DNA of 64,000 nt. Source: Pseudomonas sp. VD-NE ins. Lineage in GTDB: Bacteria > Pseudomonadota > Gammaproteobacteria > Pseudomonadales > Pseudomonadaceae. Shown in pieces: positions 46,857 through 57,211 of the stretch (position 1 is the stretch's first letter; each line of letters opens with the position of its first letter). The notes under the pieces were generated by a model. It was not told where the DNA came from, ran no database searches, and saw only the letters and a list, made by a program, of their open reading frames with translations. A program made the position numbers and the translations under genes. The DNA lies in assembly GCF_031882575.1 (NCBI RefSeq), contig NZ_CP134772.1, forward strand, positions 825,001 to 889,000, read 5' to 3'.

Positions 46857-48452
46857 ATGCGACGCTGGAACGGCTGGGGAGATGCAATCACGGTGGTCGA
46901 ACTGCCGGCCCAGGGCGCGGAGTTTCTTCATGAACGCCTGGGCGAGGGGCGCGCGCTGCCCGATGCGACACTGGAGACCGCATTGGCCCGCGTAACGGCT
47001 TCGCGATTGCCGGCGCACAGTTTGTACAGCATTGATGCCCACGATCGTTTGCTGCATGCGCGGGGACAAAGTCTGCCGGACTGGCTGGCGTTGCGCGAAG
47101 GTGCGCTGGGCCATTATCCCGATGCGGTGGCCTTTCCCGAGACCGCTGAACACATTCGCCAATTGCTGGCGCTGGCTCACGAACTGGACTTGTGCCTGAT
47201 CCCGTATGGCGGCGGCACGTCGGTAGCCGGGCACATCAATCCGCCGGATTCTACGCGGCCGGTGGTGACGGTGTCGCTGGCGCGGATGAATCGCCTGATC
47301 GACCTCGATGAACAGAGCCTGCTGGCGACGTTTGGTCCCGGTGCGAGTGGCCCGCAGGTGGAAAGTCAGTTGCGTGCGCGGGGCTATACGCTGGGGCATT
47401 TCCCGCAGTCGTGGGAGCTGTCGACATTGGGCGGTTGGGTGGCGAGTCGTTCCAGCGGTCAGCAGTCGTTGCGCTATGGCCGGATCGAGCAGTTATTTGC
47501 TGGCGGCACTTTGGAAACGTTCGCCGGGCCGATGCACATTCCAACCTTCCCGGCCTCTGCCGCCGGACCTGATCTGCGCGAAGTGGTGCTTGGTTGCGAG
47601 GGCCGTTTCGGGATCATTTCCGAGGTCAAAGTGCGAGTCAGCGCGTTGCCTGCCGATGAGCGTTTCTACGGAGTATTTCTGCCCAATTGGACCCAGGCAC
47701 TGCAAGCCATTCGCCAATTGGCTCAGGCGCGCGTGCCGCTGTCGATGCTGCGCCTGTCCAACGCCGTGGAAACCGAAACGCAACTGGCGCTGGCCGGTCA
47801 TCCGCAGCAAATCGCCTGGCTGGAAAAGTATTTGAATCTGCGCGGGGCGGGCACGGGCAAATGCCTGCTGACGTTCGGCGTCACCGGTAATCGTCGTCAA
47901 AACGCATTGTCACTGACCCAGGCGCGGCAACATCTGAAGGCCTTCGGCGGCGTATTCACCGGCACCTTGCTCGGCAAGAAATGGGCGCAGAACCGCTTCC
48001 GTTTCCCTTACCTGCGCGAGAACCTGTGGAACGCCGGTTACGTGGTCGACACCCTCGAAACCGCCACCGACTGGAGCAATGTCGACAACCTGCTCAACCT
48101 TATCGAAAACAGCCTGCGCGAGGCCCTGGCCGCCGAAGGCGAACGCGTGCATGTGTTCACCCACCTGTCCCACGTCTACGGCGAAGGTTCGAGCATCTAC
48201 ACCACTTACGTGTTTCGCCCGGCGGCGGATTACCCGGCGACGCTCGCTCGCTGGAAAGCGCTCAAACACGCGGCCAGCCAGACCATCGTCGACAACCACG
48301 GCACCATCAGCCACCAGCACGGTGTCGGCAAGGATCACGCGCCGTACCTGCTGCGCGAGAAGGGCGCATTGGCGATGGACACCTTGCAGGCGCTGAGCAA
48401 ACACTTCGATCCGGCCGGGCGCCTCAACCCCGGCACGCTGCTGCCGGAGTGA
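46857..48452 (+). CDS. FAD-binding oxidase of the alkyl-DHAP synthase (AGPS) family
   Basis: The 531-residue protein has a PCMH/VAO FAD-binding domain (LIPYGGGTSVAGHINPPD) and the AGPS-type segments GHFPQSWELSTLGGWVASRS, LRYGRIEQLFAGG and, at the C-terminus, TISHQHGVGKDHAPYL. AGPS exchanges the acyl group of acyl-DHAP for a fatty alcohol to make the ether bond of ether lipids; bacterial relatives next to glycerol genes have uncertain substrates. The gene precedes GlpD-like and FGGY-kinase genes in one operon, which points to glycerol- or glyceryl-ether-related metabolism. RBS AAAGGA precedes the ATG. Confidence 0.85.
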   Translation: MRRWNGWGDAITVVELPAQGAEFLHERLGEGRALPDATLETALARVTASRLPAHSLYSIDAHDRLLHARGQSLPDWLALREGALGHYPDAVAFPETAEHIRQLLALAHELDLCLIPYGGGTSVAGHINPPDSTRPVVTVSLARMNRLIDLDEQSLLATFGPGASGPQVESQLRARGYTLGHFPQSWELSTLGGWVASRSSGQQSLRYGRIEQLFAGGTLETFAGPMHIPTFPASAAGPDLREVVLGCEGRFGIISEVKVRVSALPADERFYGVFLPNWTQALQAIRQLAQARVPLSMLRLSNAVETETQLALAGHPQQIAWLEKYLNLRGAGTGKCLLTFGVTGNRRQNALSLTQARQHLKAFGGVFTGTLLGKKWAQNRFRFPYLRENLWNAGYVVDTLETATDWSNVDNLLNLIENSLREALAAEGERVHVFTHLSHVYGEGSSIYTTYVFRPAADYPATLARWKALKHAASQTIVDNHGTISHQHGVGKDHAPYLLREKGALAMDTLQALSKHFDPAGRLNPGTLLPE

Positions 48453-48457
48453 CGGCC

Positions 48458-50050
48458 ATGAGTCAGGACTGGAACGCCGCGTGGCGCCAGCAGATTCTGC
48501 CGACGCTGGCCGAGGAAACCTGGGATCTGATCGTCATCGGCGGCGGTATCAGCGGCGCCGGCATCCTGCGTGAAGCGGCGCGTCGAGGTTGGCGTTGCCT
48601 GCTGCTGGAGCAGCGCGATTTTGGTTGGGGCACGTCCAGTCGATCTTCGAAAATGGTTCATGGCGGTTTGCGTTACATCGCCAAAGGGCAATGGCGCCTG
48701 ACCCGTGATTCGGTGCGCGAACGTCAGCGCTTGCTCGACGAAGCGCCGGGGCTGGTCGAGCCGATGAGTTTTCTGATGCCGCACTATCGCGGCGGCTTTC
48801 CCGGGCCTCGGGTGTTGGGCGGTTTGCTGAGCGTTTACGACGCTCTGGCCGGGCGTCGCAGCCATCGCTTTCATGATGCGCAACAGCTTCGATATCTGGC
48901 GCCGGGGGTGAAGGAAAACCGCTTGCTCGGCGGCACCAGTTTTGTCGATGCGCTGACCGATGATGCGCGACTGGTGATGCGTGTGTTGAGCGAAGCGCGG
49001 GCGGATGGCGCGGTCGTGATTAACGGCGTGCGCGTCGAACATCTGTTGCGTGAAAACGGGCGTGTGTGTGGCGTTCAGGTAGAGGATTGCGAAGCCGGTT
49101 CGTCACTGCAATTGCGCTGCGGCGTGCTCGCGGTGGCTACCGGCGCATGGGCTGAACGCTTGCGACCGACCGAGGCGCCACAGCAATTGCGGCCGTTGCG
49201 CGGAAGTCATTTATTGCTGCCGGGTTGGCGTCTGCCGGTGGCGCAGGCGTTCACGTTTCTGCATGAGCGCGACCGGCGTCCGGTGTTCGTTTTCCCGTGG
49301 GAAGGCGCCACAGTGGTCGGCACTACGGACCTCGATCATCGTGAGGATCTGGATCAGAGCGCGAGCATCTCTAACGAAGAACTCGACTATCTGTTGGCGG
49401 CCTGCGCACAACAGTTTCCCGGTGCAGAAGTGACGGCGAATGATGTGCTGTCGACCTGGTCCGGCGTGCGTCCGGTGGTGGGCAGCGCAGGTGCGCATCA
49501 AGACAAACCCTCGAACGAAACCCGCGAGCATGTGCTGTGGCAGGAGCCCGGTTGCGTGACCCTGGCTGGCGGCAAACTGACCACGTTTCGCCCGCAAGCC
49601 ATCGAAGTGCTCAAGGCCTGCGCGGCGATGCTCGAACGTCCGTTCGTCGATGATGCCGCGCCGGTGTTTGCCGCTGTCCCTGCGCTGGCGATTCCAGAGT
49701 TGAGCAGCCATCAGTGGCGACGTCTGGCAGGACGGCATGGCCGAGAGCTGCCAAGGCTGGCGCAACTGATCAAAGACGTCGGCCACGCCACGGTCGGTGC
49801 CACGGATACGTTGTGGGCGGAATTGGCCTTCGCCTGCGAGAGTGAAATGGTTCTGCATCTGGATGATTTACTGCTGCGCCGCACGCGTCTGGGCCTGTTG
49901 TTGCCGCGCGGTGGCGAAGAGTATTTCGCCGCCATCCGCCAACTCTGCCAGCCACGACTGGGCTGGAGCGACGAACACTGGCAGCAGGAAGAACAGCGTT
50001 ATCGGGCGTTGTGGCAACGCCATCACGGTTTGCCGGATGCCACGCCTTGA
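48458..50050 (+). CDS. FAD-dependent glycerol-3-phosphate dehydrogenase (GlpD)-like
   Basis: The 530-residue protein has the Rossmann motif [43 protein letters not shown] (cut here as the GlpD signature) and [15 protein letters not shown], and is full length. It oxidises glycerol 3-phosphate or a close analogue to DHAP, passing electrons to quinone. It lies 5 bp after the AGPS-like gene and 20 bp before the kinase gene. As a paralogue in a special operon it may act on a substituted glycerol phosphate; this is inference. The ATG at 48458 is chosen; the frame is open further upstream inside the previous gene. Confidence 0.87.
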   Translation: MSQDWNAAWRQQILPTLAEETWDLIVIGGGISGAGILREAARRGWRCLLLEQRDFGWGTSSRSSKMVHGGLRYIAKGQWRLTRDSVRERQRLLDEAPGLVEPMSFLMPHYRGGFPGPRVLGGLLSVYDALAGRRSHRFHDAQQLRYLAPGVKENRLLGGTSFVDALTDDARLVMRVLSEARADGAVVINGVRVEHLLRENGRVCGVQVEDCEAGSSLQLRCGVLAVATGAWAERLRPTEAPQQLRPLRGSHLLLPGWRLPVAQAFTFLHERDRRPVFVFPWEGATVVGTTDLDHREDLDQSASISNEELDYLLAACAQQFPGAEVTANDVLSTWSGVRPVVGSAGAHQDKPSNETREHVLWQEPGCVTLAGGKLTTFRPQAIEVLKACAAMLERPFVDDAAPVFAAVPALAIPELSSHQWRRLAGRHGRELPRLAQLIKDVGHATVGATDTLWAELAFACESEMVLHLDDLLLRRTRLGLLLPRGGEEYFAAIRQLCQPRLGWSDEHWQQEEQRYRALWQRHHGLPDATP

Positions 50051-50070
50051 TGCCCCTTGAAGAGAGCTCC

Positions 50071-51639
50071 ATGGACAACCACCCGAACAAGCGTTACCTG
50101 CTGGCCATCGACAACGGCACCCAGAGCGTACGCGCGCTGCTCTTCGATCTACAGGGCAATCTGCTTGGCAAAGGCAAGGTCGAGTTGCAGGCGTATTACT
50201 CGACGCAACCGGGCTGGGCCGAGCAGGATCCGGAGTATTACTGGGCGAAGCTCGGCGAGGCGTGTCAGCAGGTCTGGCAGCAAACGGGGATTGATCGCTC
50301 GCAGATTGCCGGCGTTTCCCTGACCACGCAGCGTGGCACGGTGATCAACGTCGATGCTGAGGGCAAGCCATTGCGCCCGGCGATTCTGTGGCTCGATCAG
50401 CGTCAGAGCGAAGTCGAGGGCGGGATCAAAGGGCCGTGGGGCTGGTTGTTCAAACTGGTCGGCGCGCAGGGCACCGTGGATTATTTTCGCGCTCAGGCTG
50501 AGGCTAACTGGATAGCAAAACACCAACCTGAAGTGTGGGCGGCGACCGACAGGTTTTTACTGCTGTCGGGGTTTCTTACTCATCGACTGTGCGGAAGTTT
50601 TGTCGACTCGGTGGGTTGCTGCGTCGGCTACCTGCCGTTCGACTTCAAACGCCTGAAATGGGCTGCGCCGAGTGACTGGAAATGGCAGGCGCTGGCTGTG
50701 CGTCCTGAGCAATTGCCGACCCTGCACAAACCCGGTGAAACCCTCGGCTACATCACCGCTGAAGCCGCTCGCCACACCGGTATTCCCGAAGGCTTGCCGC
50801 TGATTGCTGCCGGCGCCGACAAGGCTTGCGAAGTGGTCGGTGCCGGCGTGGTCGATGCGAGTACGGTGTGCCTGTCCTACGGCACCACGGCGACGATCAC
50901 CAGCACCCGCTCACGCTATCTGGAAATTGTCCCGTTGATCCCGCCGTACCCGTCTGCGGTGCCGGATCAGTACAACTGCGAGGTGATGATTTATCGCGGT
51001 TACTGGATGGTCAGTTGGTTCAAGAACGAGTTCGGGTTGCGCGAGATGCAGCAGGCCAAAGAGCAGGGCATCGAGCCGGAGCAGTTGTTCGATGCACTGG
51101 TTGAGGCGGTGCCGCCGGGGTCGATGGGCCTGATGTTGCAACCGTACTGGTCGCCAGGGATTCGCGAGCCGGGTGTCGAGGCGAAAGGCGCGATGATCGG
51201 CTTCGGCGATGTGCACACCCGGGCGCATATTTACCGGGCGATTCTTGAGGGGCTGGCGTATGCATTGCGCCAGGGCATGGAGAATATCGAGCGGCGTTCG
51301 AATGTCTCGATCAAGCGTTTGCGCGTGGCCGGTGGCGGCTCGCAGAGTGATGCGGCGATGCAGCTCACGGCAAATATTTTCGGCCTGCCGGCGGAGCGTC
51401 CGCACGTGTACGAAGCCTCGGGTCTGGGCGCGGCGATTTGTTGTGCGGTGGGGTTGGGGCTGCATGCGGATTTCCCCACGGCGATCGCGGCAATGACCCG
51501 GGTGGGCGCGGTTTTCACCCCGCAGCCCGAGGCTCAGAAAATCTATGAGCAACTGTACAAAGAGGTCTACCTGCGCATGTACCGCCAGCTGAAACCGCTA
51601 TACCAAAGCATCCGCAAAATCACCGGTTACCCCGCCTGA
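50071..51639 (+). CDS. FGGY-family carbohydrate kinase
   Basis: The 522-residue protein has the FGGY phosphate-binding start [20 protein letters not shown], the motif [14 protein letters not shown] and the ATP-binding signature [17 protein letters not shown]. Family members phosphorylate glycerol, xylulose, gluconate and similar polyols. The GlpD-like gene before it suggests a glycerol-like substrate, but it is not a canonical GlpK. The ATG at 50071 with GAGAGC upstream is chosen; an in-frame start at 50011 lies within the GlpD-like gene. Confidence 0.88.
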   Translation: MDNHPNKRYLLAIDNGTQSVRALLFDLQGNLLGKGKVELQAYYSTQPGWAEQDPEYYWAKLGEACQQVWQQTGIDRSQIAGVSLTTQRGTVINVDAEGKPLRPAILWLDQRQSEVEGGIKGPWGWLFKLVGAQGTVDYFRAQAEANWIAKHQPEVWAATDRFLLLSGFLTHRLCGSFVDSVGCCVGYLPFDFKRLKWAAPSDWKWQALAVRPEQLPTLHKPGETLGYITAEAARHTGIPEGLPLIAAGADKACEVVGAGVVDASTVCLSYGTTATITSTRSRYLEIVPLIPPYPSAVPDQYNCEVMIYRGYWMVSWFKNEFGLREMQQAKEQGIEPEQLFDALVEAVPPGSMGLMLQPYWSPGIREPGVEAKGAMIGFGDVHTRAHIYRAILEGLAYALRQGMENIERRSNVSIKRLRVAGGGSQSDAAMQLTANIFGLPAERPHVYEASGLGAAICCAVGLGLHADFPTAIAAMTRVGAVFTPQPEAQKIYEQLYKEVYLRMYRQLKPLYQSIRKITGYPA

Positions 51640-51654
51640 AAGAACACCACCAAT

Positions 51655-51749
51655 CCCTGTGGGAGCGAGCCTGCTCGCGAAAGCGGAGTGTCAGTCACCA
51701 TTGATTTCACTGACCCACCGCATTCGCGAGCAGGCTCGCTCCCACAGGG
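51655..51749. repeat. Inverted pair of REP-type repeats (GCGAGCCTGCTCGC variant)
   Basis: CCCTGTGGGAGCGAGCCTGC and its reverse complement enclose about 40 bp. It sits 15 bp after the kinase gene stop codon and may help end the transcript. Confidence 0.9.
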
Positions 51750-51879
51750 GGCGGTGGCGTTTTTTATATTGCGTACGTGGCGCCATCGGAGACTTTTTCT
51801 GGTGAGATCGGACAGTGTCACCAGCGGGGTCGGTTGTTAGGCTCATCCCCCACGGCACCGCCAATAAGAACGAAAAGCA

Positions 51880-53169
51880 ATGAAGCTGACCTTCCTCCTG
51901 TTGCTGCTTTGTGCAACGGCCCCGAGCGCCTGGGGCTGGTCGAACCATACGGTGGGCAGCTATCTGGCGTTGCAGGAACTGCCGGCGTTGCGCGATGCAC
52001 CGCAGGTTGAAGTCGAGCCACTGGAGCAGTTCCTCACCGAGCAATACCCGGCGGTGCTGGCGCTGTTGGAGCAACAGGAAAGCTTCGCCCGCGAGCACTT
52101 CGCTCAATACCCGCCACGCCCCGACAACCTGAAATTGCCCGCAGTCCCAAGTGACAATCTGCGCCACGATTTCCTCTCGGCTCTGCGCATCAATCCCGAG
52201 ATTCATCTGGCAATGGTAATCCAGCCATTACCCGGCAAAGACCTGCCCGAGCGTGAGCACTTGCAGGCCAATCAAGTCATGGTCGAGCAAACCCTGTCAC
52301 CGTGGAATCGCCAGCGTTTCATCGTCGTTACCGAGCACGAAAAAGTCGCGCCTCTCGCGGTGCTCGCCAGCGCCGCCGACGAACCGGATTACGGCCACGA
52401 CATCAATCTGTTCAGCGACAACCCCGGCAACGTCGGCGCGATCTACGGTTTCGGCCCGCAACCGTTCGGTGATGCGCGGTTCCAGTACAGCTCGCAGGCG
52501 CCGTTCCACATGGGCTTCTTCCATGAAAGCGCGGTGGTGTACGCCGCTGCCGGGTTCCTCGAGCGCAGCTGGCCGGACTGGCGCGCCTATCAATACATGG
52601 GCCTGGCGCGACTGGCGTTTGCCAGCGGTCATCCGTATTGGGGCTATCGCTTTCTCGGCTGGGGCCTGCATCACATTCAGGACCTGACCCAGCCTTATCA
52701 CGCCAAGCCGTTGCCGGGCGTCGACCTCGCCAGTCTTCTATTACTGGAAGGCAAGGCCATCGCCGGTTTCGCTGAGGACAAACAAGCCTCCATCGAGCGC
52801 GTCGCCACCCGGCACATGGAAGTGGAGAAGTACCAGTCGACCTGGCTGCGCCGCGTGTTGCGCGCCGGTCAACCGCACCCGATGCTCGCGGCTTACGCCG
52901 ATGTGGCTCAGGACAAAACCTATCCGCCGTACTCGGTCGACTACCTGCGCGAAGTGGTCAGTGCCGAGTCGGTCAACGACTCCGCAGCCTTCGACGAAGC
53001 CATCGGCCAGTGGCTGGAAACGGCGCCCGTCAGCAGTGATTTCAGCAGCGGCAATCAGCTTCATAGCGAAGATTTCGACCACCCGGCACTCAACCAGCAG
53101 TTGTTCAAGTTGCTGGGGCATTTCGGCGCGCACAGCCGGATTTACGTCAGCGCGGGATTGGCGCCGTAG
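51880..53169 (+). CDS. Secreted zinc-dependent phospholipase C-like protein
   Basis: The 429-residue protein has a signal peptide (LTFLLLLLCATAPSAWG) directly followed by WSNHTVG. A Trp at the mature N-terminus is the first zinc ligand of zinc-dependent phospholipases C. The segment YRFLGWGLHHIQDLTQPYHA has the H-x3-D-x3-H-like zinc motif of that family. The substrate is not proven. It precedes a DUF1302 gene and follows the AGPS/GlpD/kinase operon after a repeat, which supports a role in phospholipid breakdown outside the cytoplasm. Confidence 0.72.
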   Translation: MKLTFLLLLLCATAPSAWGWSNHTVGSYLALQELPALRDAPQVEVEPLEQFLTEQYPAVLALLEQQESFAREHFAQYPPRPDNLKLPAVPSDNLRHDFLSALRINPEIHLAMVIQPLPGKDLPEREHLQANQVMVEQTLSPWNRQRFIVVTEHEKVAPLAVLASAADEPDYGHDINLFSDNPGNVGAIYGFGPQPFGDARFQYSSQAPFHMGFFHESAVVYAAAGFLERSWPDWRAYQYMGLARLAFASGHPYWGYRFLGWGLHHIQDLTQPYHAKPLPGVDLASLLLLEGKAIAGFAEDKQASIERVATRHMEVEKYQSTWLRRVLRAGQPHPMLAAYADVAQDKTYPPYSVDYLREVVSAESVNDSAAFDEAIGQWLETAPVSSDFSSGNQLHSEDFDHPALNQQLFKLLGHFGAHSRIYVSAGLAP

Positions 53170-53217
53170 CGCGGCAACGCACATCAAAACAATAAAAAAA
53201 CAGGGAAGGAGGAACAG

Positions 53218-55176
53218 ATGATCAACACTCGATTGCGCCTGACGGGCGCCGCGCTCCCCGGGGTCGGACTGGCCGGGCTGCTGCAACTGTGCGCAGTCGA
53301 TGCGGCGCACGCGGTGGAATTCAGCTTCATGGACAAGCAAGTCACCGGCTCAGTCGACACGACCTTGTCTTACGGCCGTTTGTGGCGGGTGCAGGGCCGC
53401 GACAAGACTAACGATGACGTCAACACCAACGACGGCAATCGCAACTTCGACACCGGGCTGGTTTCCGAGGTGTACAAGATCACTTCCGAGCTTGAAGCCA
53501 ACTATCAGAACTACGGCGTGTTCGTGCGCGGTACCGCGTTTTACGACACGCAACTGATGGACAAGCGCAACGACTACTACGACAACAACAGCCCCTCGCA
53601 ACCGAGCCAGAGCTACCCGCAGGACGACCATTTCACCAGCCAGACCCGCGACATCGCCGGCAGCCGCATCGAGATGCTCGACGCCTACGTGCATGGCAGT
53701 TGGGACGTCGCGCAGATGCCAGTAACGGCGCGCGTCGGTCGGCAGGTGTTCAACTGGGGCGAGGGGATTTTCTACCGCGGCGGGATCAACACCACCAACC
53801 CGGTGGACGCCGCCAAGTACCGCTTGCCCGGCGCGGAAGTGAAGGAAGTGCTGGTTCCGGTCGAGGCGCTGAGTTTCAACATCGGCCTGACCGATTCGCT
53901 GACCCTGGAGAGTTTCTACCAGACCAACTGGAAAGAAACCCGCATCGACCCGGTCGGCACCTTCTACTCGCAAACCGACCTGTTCGCCGACGGTGGCAAC
54001 ACCGGTTACAACAACTTCAGCGGCACCGCGCTGGATACGCCTGTGCCGGGGTTTGGCAACGTCATCGGTTTATACAGCGCGCTGGGCAACAACCCGTTGC
54101 TGAACTCCGCCCTGCAAAGCACCGGGCTGTACGCCAACGGCGTAACGCCGGCGTATGGCAATACGCTGAAAGTGGCGAGCATCGGCAAGGACTACAACGC
54201 GCGCAACGATGGCCAGTTCGGCTTTGCCTTTCGCTACATCGCCGAACAGCTCAACAGCACCGAGTTCGGCTTGTACATGGTCAATTACCACGCCAAGGAA
54301 CCGACCATCGCTGCGGATCTGGGCGGCTACAACGGCATCGACATGGATGCCCTGACCAACCTGTTGTCCGGTGTTGCCGGCAGTCAGGCCGGGGCGCTGG
54401 CCAATGGGTTGGCGACTGCCGACGTGATGGGCAATATCCAGGCGCATCGGCGTTACGCCGAAGACATCCGCATGTACGGCTTCAGCTTCAACACCACGTT
54501 GGGTGAGGCGTCGGTGTTTGGTGAAATTGCTTATCGGCCGAATCTGCCGATCGGCGTTGCGGCGACCAACGATTTGATTGGTGATCTGGCCAACGGTGCT
54601 GCCGTGGCGGTGACAGGCAGGTCGATCAACGTCGGCGGGCAGATGGTCAACCTTAACAGCGAGATCAACAACGCCGAACGTGTCGAAGCGTTCAACACCT
54701 CGCTCGGCACTATTTACAACTTCGGCCCGACCGCTTCGTTCGACTCGCTGTTCGGCATCTTCGAACTGGCCTCCGAACACCTGCGCGGCAGCGGCCTGCA
54801 ATACACCGCGTATGACGGCAGCCGTCGTTACTACGCCGGCACCGGTAACTATTCCTATGTGTCCGGCGGCGATCGCGACGATCAGGTCAACCGCAATTCC
54901 TACAGCTACACGGCGATGCTCAACGGCACCTGGAACGACGTATACGCCGGGGTCAACGTCTCGCCATACATCGTTTACAAGGACGATTTCGAGGGCAACA
55001 GCTATCAGGCCGGCAACACCATCGAAGGGCGCAAGGCCTACACGCTGGGGATCAAGGCCAACTACCAGAACAAGCTCGAAGCCGAACTGCAATACACCGA
55101 GTTCTACGGCGGCGGGCAAAACAACGGCATCCGCGACCGCGATAACGTCGGGTTCAACCTTAAGTATTTCCTTTGA
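53218..55176 (+). CDS. DUF1302-family outer-membrane protein (large)
   Basis: The 652-residue protein has an N-terminal signal (GLAGLLQLCAVDAAHA) and repeated beta-strand-like segments ending in NLKYFL, as in outer-membrane barrels. It has the family features GRQVFNWGEGIFYRGGINTT and NPVDAAKYRLPGAEVKEVLV. Typical of Pseudomonas DUF1302 proteins paired with DUF1329; the role is proposed in lipid or hydrophobic-compound transport but is not settled. The RBS is GGGAAGGAGGA before the ATG. Confidence 0.9.
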   Translation: MINTRLRLTGAALPGVGLAGLLQLCAVDAAHAVEFSFMDKQVTGSVDTTLSYGRLWRVQGRDKTNDDVNTNDGNRNFDTGLVSEVYKITSELEANYQNYGVFVRGTAFYDTQLMDKRNDYYDNNSPSQPSQSYPQDDHFTSQTRDIAGSRIEMLDAYVHGSWDVAQMPVTARVGRQVFNWGEGIFYRGGINTTNPVDAAKYRLPGAEVKEVLVPVEALSFNIGLTDSLTLESFYQTNWKETRIDPVGTFYSQTDLFADGGNTGYNNFSGTALDTPVPGFGNVIGLYSALGNNPLLNSALQSTGLYANGVTPAYGNTLKVASIGKDYNARNDGQFGFAFRYIAEQLNSTEFGLYMVNYHAKEPTIAADLGGYNGIDMDALTNLLSGVAGSQAGALANGLATADVMGNIQAHRRYAEDIRMYGFSFNTTLGEASVFGEIAYRPNLPIGVAATNDLIGDLANGAAVAVTGRSINVGGQMVNLNSEINNAERVEAFNTSLGTIYNFGPTASFDSLFGIFELASEHLRGSGLQYTAYDGSRRYYAGTGNYSYVSGGDRDDQVNRNSYSYTAMLNGTWNDVYAGVNVSPYIVYKDDFEGNSYQAGNTIEGRKAYTLGIKANYQNKLEAELQYTEFYGGGQNNGIRDRDNVGFNLKYFL

Positions 55177-55210
55177 TTGCCCAGAACAAAACTTGCGGCA
55201 CCCCGTCCCC

Positions 55211-55319
55211 CTGTGGGAGCGGGCTTGCCCGCGATGACGGCAGCACATTCGACAACAGTGGTGGCTGACCCACCGCTATCGCTGGCAAGTCGAGTCGTCG
55301 CACCGCAGCTCCCACAGGT
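55211..55319. repeat. REP-type repeat pair with a disrupted arm
   Basis: The left arm CTGTGGGAGCGGGCTTGCCC is intact. The right arm reads ATCGCTGGCAAG, then about 17 extra bases, then AGCTCCCACAG, so it is interrupted. The two arms also belong to different variants. Confidence 0.75.
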
Positions 55320-55340
55320 TTCTGTATTTTGGAGAAGATC

Positions 55341-56714
55341 ATGGTTCACACGTCAAGATTGACCAAGGCTTCGCTAGGGCTTGTTTTAGGCCTTGCTGCC
55401 AGCGCCGCTCTGGCCGCCATCACCCCACAACAAGCCGAACAACTGAAAACCGCCCTGACCCCCATGGGCGCCGAGCGCGCGGGCAACGCGGCCGGCACCA
55501 TCCCCGCCTGGACCGGCGGCATCACTCAAGCCCCGGCCGGCTACAAACCCGGCCAGCATCACCCCGATCCATACGCAGCCGACAAACCGCTGTTCACCAT
55601 CACCAAAGCCAATCTCGACCAGTACAAAGCCCACCTCAGCCCCGGTCAGATCGCCCTGTTCAACAGCTACCCCGACACCTTCCAGATGCCGATCTACCCA
55701 TCCCGGCGATCCGGCTCAGCGCCGCAATGGCTGTACGACAATACCCTCAAGAATGCGACCTCGGCCAAATTGCTCGAAGGCGGCAGCGGTTTCTCCGATG
55801 CTTACGGCGGCGTGCCATTCCCAGTGCCCAAGGATGGCGTTGAAGTGCTGTGGAACCACATCACCCGCTATCGCGGCATCTACGTCGTGCGCCGCGCCTC
55901 CGAAGCGCCAGTGCAACGCAATGGCAGCTTCGCGTTGGTGACCTCGCAGCAGGAAGCTCTGTTCAACTACTACCGCCCGAACGGCCAGTTCGCCGACCTG
56001 AAAAACATCCTGTTCTACTACCTCGCCTTCGTGAAAAGCCCGGCGCGACTGGCCGGCGGTGCCGCCCTCGTGCACGAAACCCTCGATCAGCTCAAGGACG
56101 CACGCCAGGCCTGGATCTACGACGCCGGCCAACGCCGCGTGCGCCGCGCACCGAACCTCGCCTACGACACGCCGATCGCATCCTCCGATGGCCTGCGCAC
56201 CGCCGACGACACCGATCTGTTCAACGGCTCGCCTGATCGCTACGAGTGGAAGCTCAAGGGCAAACAGGAAATCTACATCCCCTACAACAACTACAAAGTC
56301 GCCAGCCCCGATGTGAAATACGCGCAGTTGCTCACCCCGGGCCACCTCAACCCGCAATACACCCGCTACGAACTGCACCGGGTCTGGGTGGTGGAAGGCA
56401 ACCTGAAACCGGGGTCGCGGCACATCTACTCCAAACGTGTGCTGTTTCTCGATGAAGACAGCTGGGGCGCGGCACTGGTTGATCAATACGACGGGCGAGG
56501 GGAGTTGTGGCGCGTGTCGATGGCCTACCTGAAAAACTTCTACGACCTGCCGACGACGTGGAGTGCGCTGGATGTTTTCCACGATTTGCAGGCGCGGCGT
56601 TACTACGTGCAGAACCTTGATAACGAAGAAGCGGAGACTGTCGATTTCGCGCAGCCGGTGCCGGAGGATGCGTATTTTATGCCGTCGGCGTTGCGGCAGC
56701 GTGGGACGCGGTGA
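55341..56714 (+). CDS. DUF1329-family periplasmic LolA-like protein
   Basis: The 457-residue protein has a signal peptide (LGLVLGLAASAALAAITPQQ) and the DUF1329 features TGGITQAPAGYKPGQHHPDP, SDAYGGVPFPVPKDG and FLDEDSWGAALVDQYDGRGE. The family has a LolA-like fold and nearly always occurs with DUF1302, as here. The ATG at 55341 has GGAGAAG upstream; an earlier TTG at 55329 is not needed. The gene is separated from the DUF1302 gene only by a repeat. Confidence 0.9.
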   Translation: MVHTSRLTKASLGLVLGLAASAALAAITPQQAEQLKTALTPMGAERAGNAAGTIPAWTGGITQAPAGYKPGQHHPDPYAADKPLFTITKANLDQYKAHLSPGQIALFNSYPDTFQMPIYPSRRSGSAPQWLYDNTLKNATSAKLLEGGSGFSDAYGGVPFPVPKDGVEVLWNHITRYRGIYVVRRASEAPVQRNGSFALVTSQQEALFNYYRPNGQFADLKNILFYYLAFVKSPARLAGGAALVHETLDQLKDARQAWIYDAGQRRVRRAPNLAYDTPIASSDGLRTADDTDLFNGSPDRYEWKLKGKQEIYIPYNNYKVASPDVKYAQLLTPGHLNPQYTRYELHRVWVVEGNLKPGSRHIYSKRVLFLDEDSWGAALVDQYDGRGELWRVSMAYLKNFYDLPTTWSALDVFHDLQARRYYVQNLDNEEAETVDFAQPVPEDAYFMPSALRQRGTR

Positions 56715-56821
56715 GATAGCAGACCTTTCTATGCTTTTCTGGCGTTACAACCTGAAACCGTCGCAGCAAAAGCTTCATGGTAGCCTCCGCTGCTGCGATT
56801 TCAGTAATGACGGAGAGCATT

Positions 56822-57034
56822 GTGGCAAGTTTGATCATCGACAATCTTGACCCTCAGCTCTATGAAGCGCTGAGGGTGGCGGCCGACCTCAATGGTCGAT
56901 CGATGGAAGAGCAAGCGTGTGCGATTTTGAAGAACGCTCTTGAGCAGAATCCATCCACCAGCAGCTTGGGGCGTCGGATCCAAAAGCGCTTTAGAAGCGC
57001 AGGCGGAGTTGAGCTGGATTTGCCTTCGCGTTGA
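56822..57034 (+). CDS. Orphan FitA-like ribbon-helix-helix antitoxin
   Basis: The 70-residue protein reads MASLIIDNLDPQLYEALRVA, DLNGRSMEEQACAILKNAL, which is the ribbon-helix-helix pattern of FitA/VapB-type antitoxins. The GTG at 56822 preceded by GGAG is preferred because it gives the canonical start; in-frame ATGs at 56807 and 56777 would lengthen it. No PIN-domain toxin gene follows: the next 170 bp are a repeat and then the end of the chemoreceptor gene on the other strand. Confidence 0.75.
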   Translation: MASLIIDNLDPQLYEALRVAADLNGRSMEEQACAILKNALEQNPSTSSLGRRIQKRFRSAGGVELDLPSR

Positions 57035-57090
57035 AAGCGGGGCACGCAGTTTCACGGTATGACCACGCGTCAGTAGGGCAAGCCATAATG

Positions 57091-57184
57091 CAATCGCGGG
57101 CAAGCCCGCTCCCACAGTTCATGAGTTGAACACAACATCTGTGAACGACTCAAAACCCTGTGGGAGCGGGCTTGCCCGCGATTG
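57091..57184. repeat. Inverted pair of REP-type repeats (GCGGGCAAGCCCGC variant)
   Basis: CAATCGCGGGCAAGCCCGCT and the facing reverse complement enclose about 40 bp. It lies between the antitoxin and chemoreceptor genes. Confidence 0.9.
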
Positions 57185-57211
57185 GTTTTTTGCTTCAGCG
57201 CTAAATCAGGA

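Noticed and set aside
35281..57184. Repeated GTGGGAGC-type palindromes as a CRISPR array
   Set aside because: They are scattered in separate intergenic gaps as inverted pairs, with no regular spacers and no cas genes.
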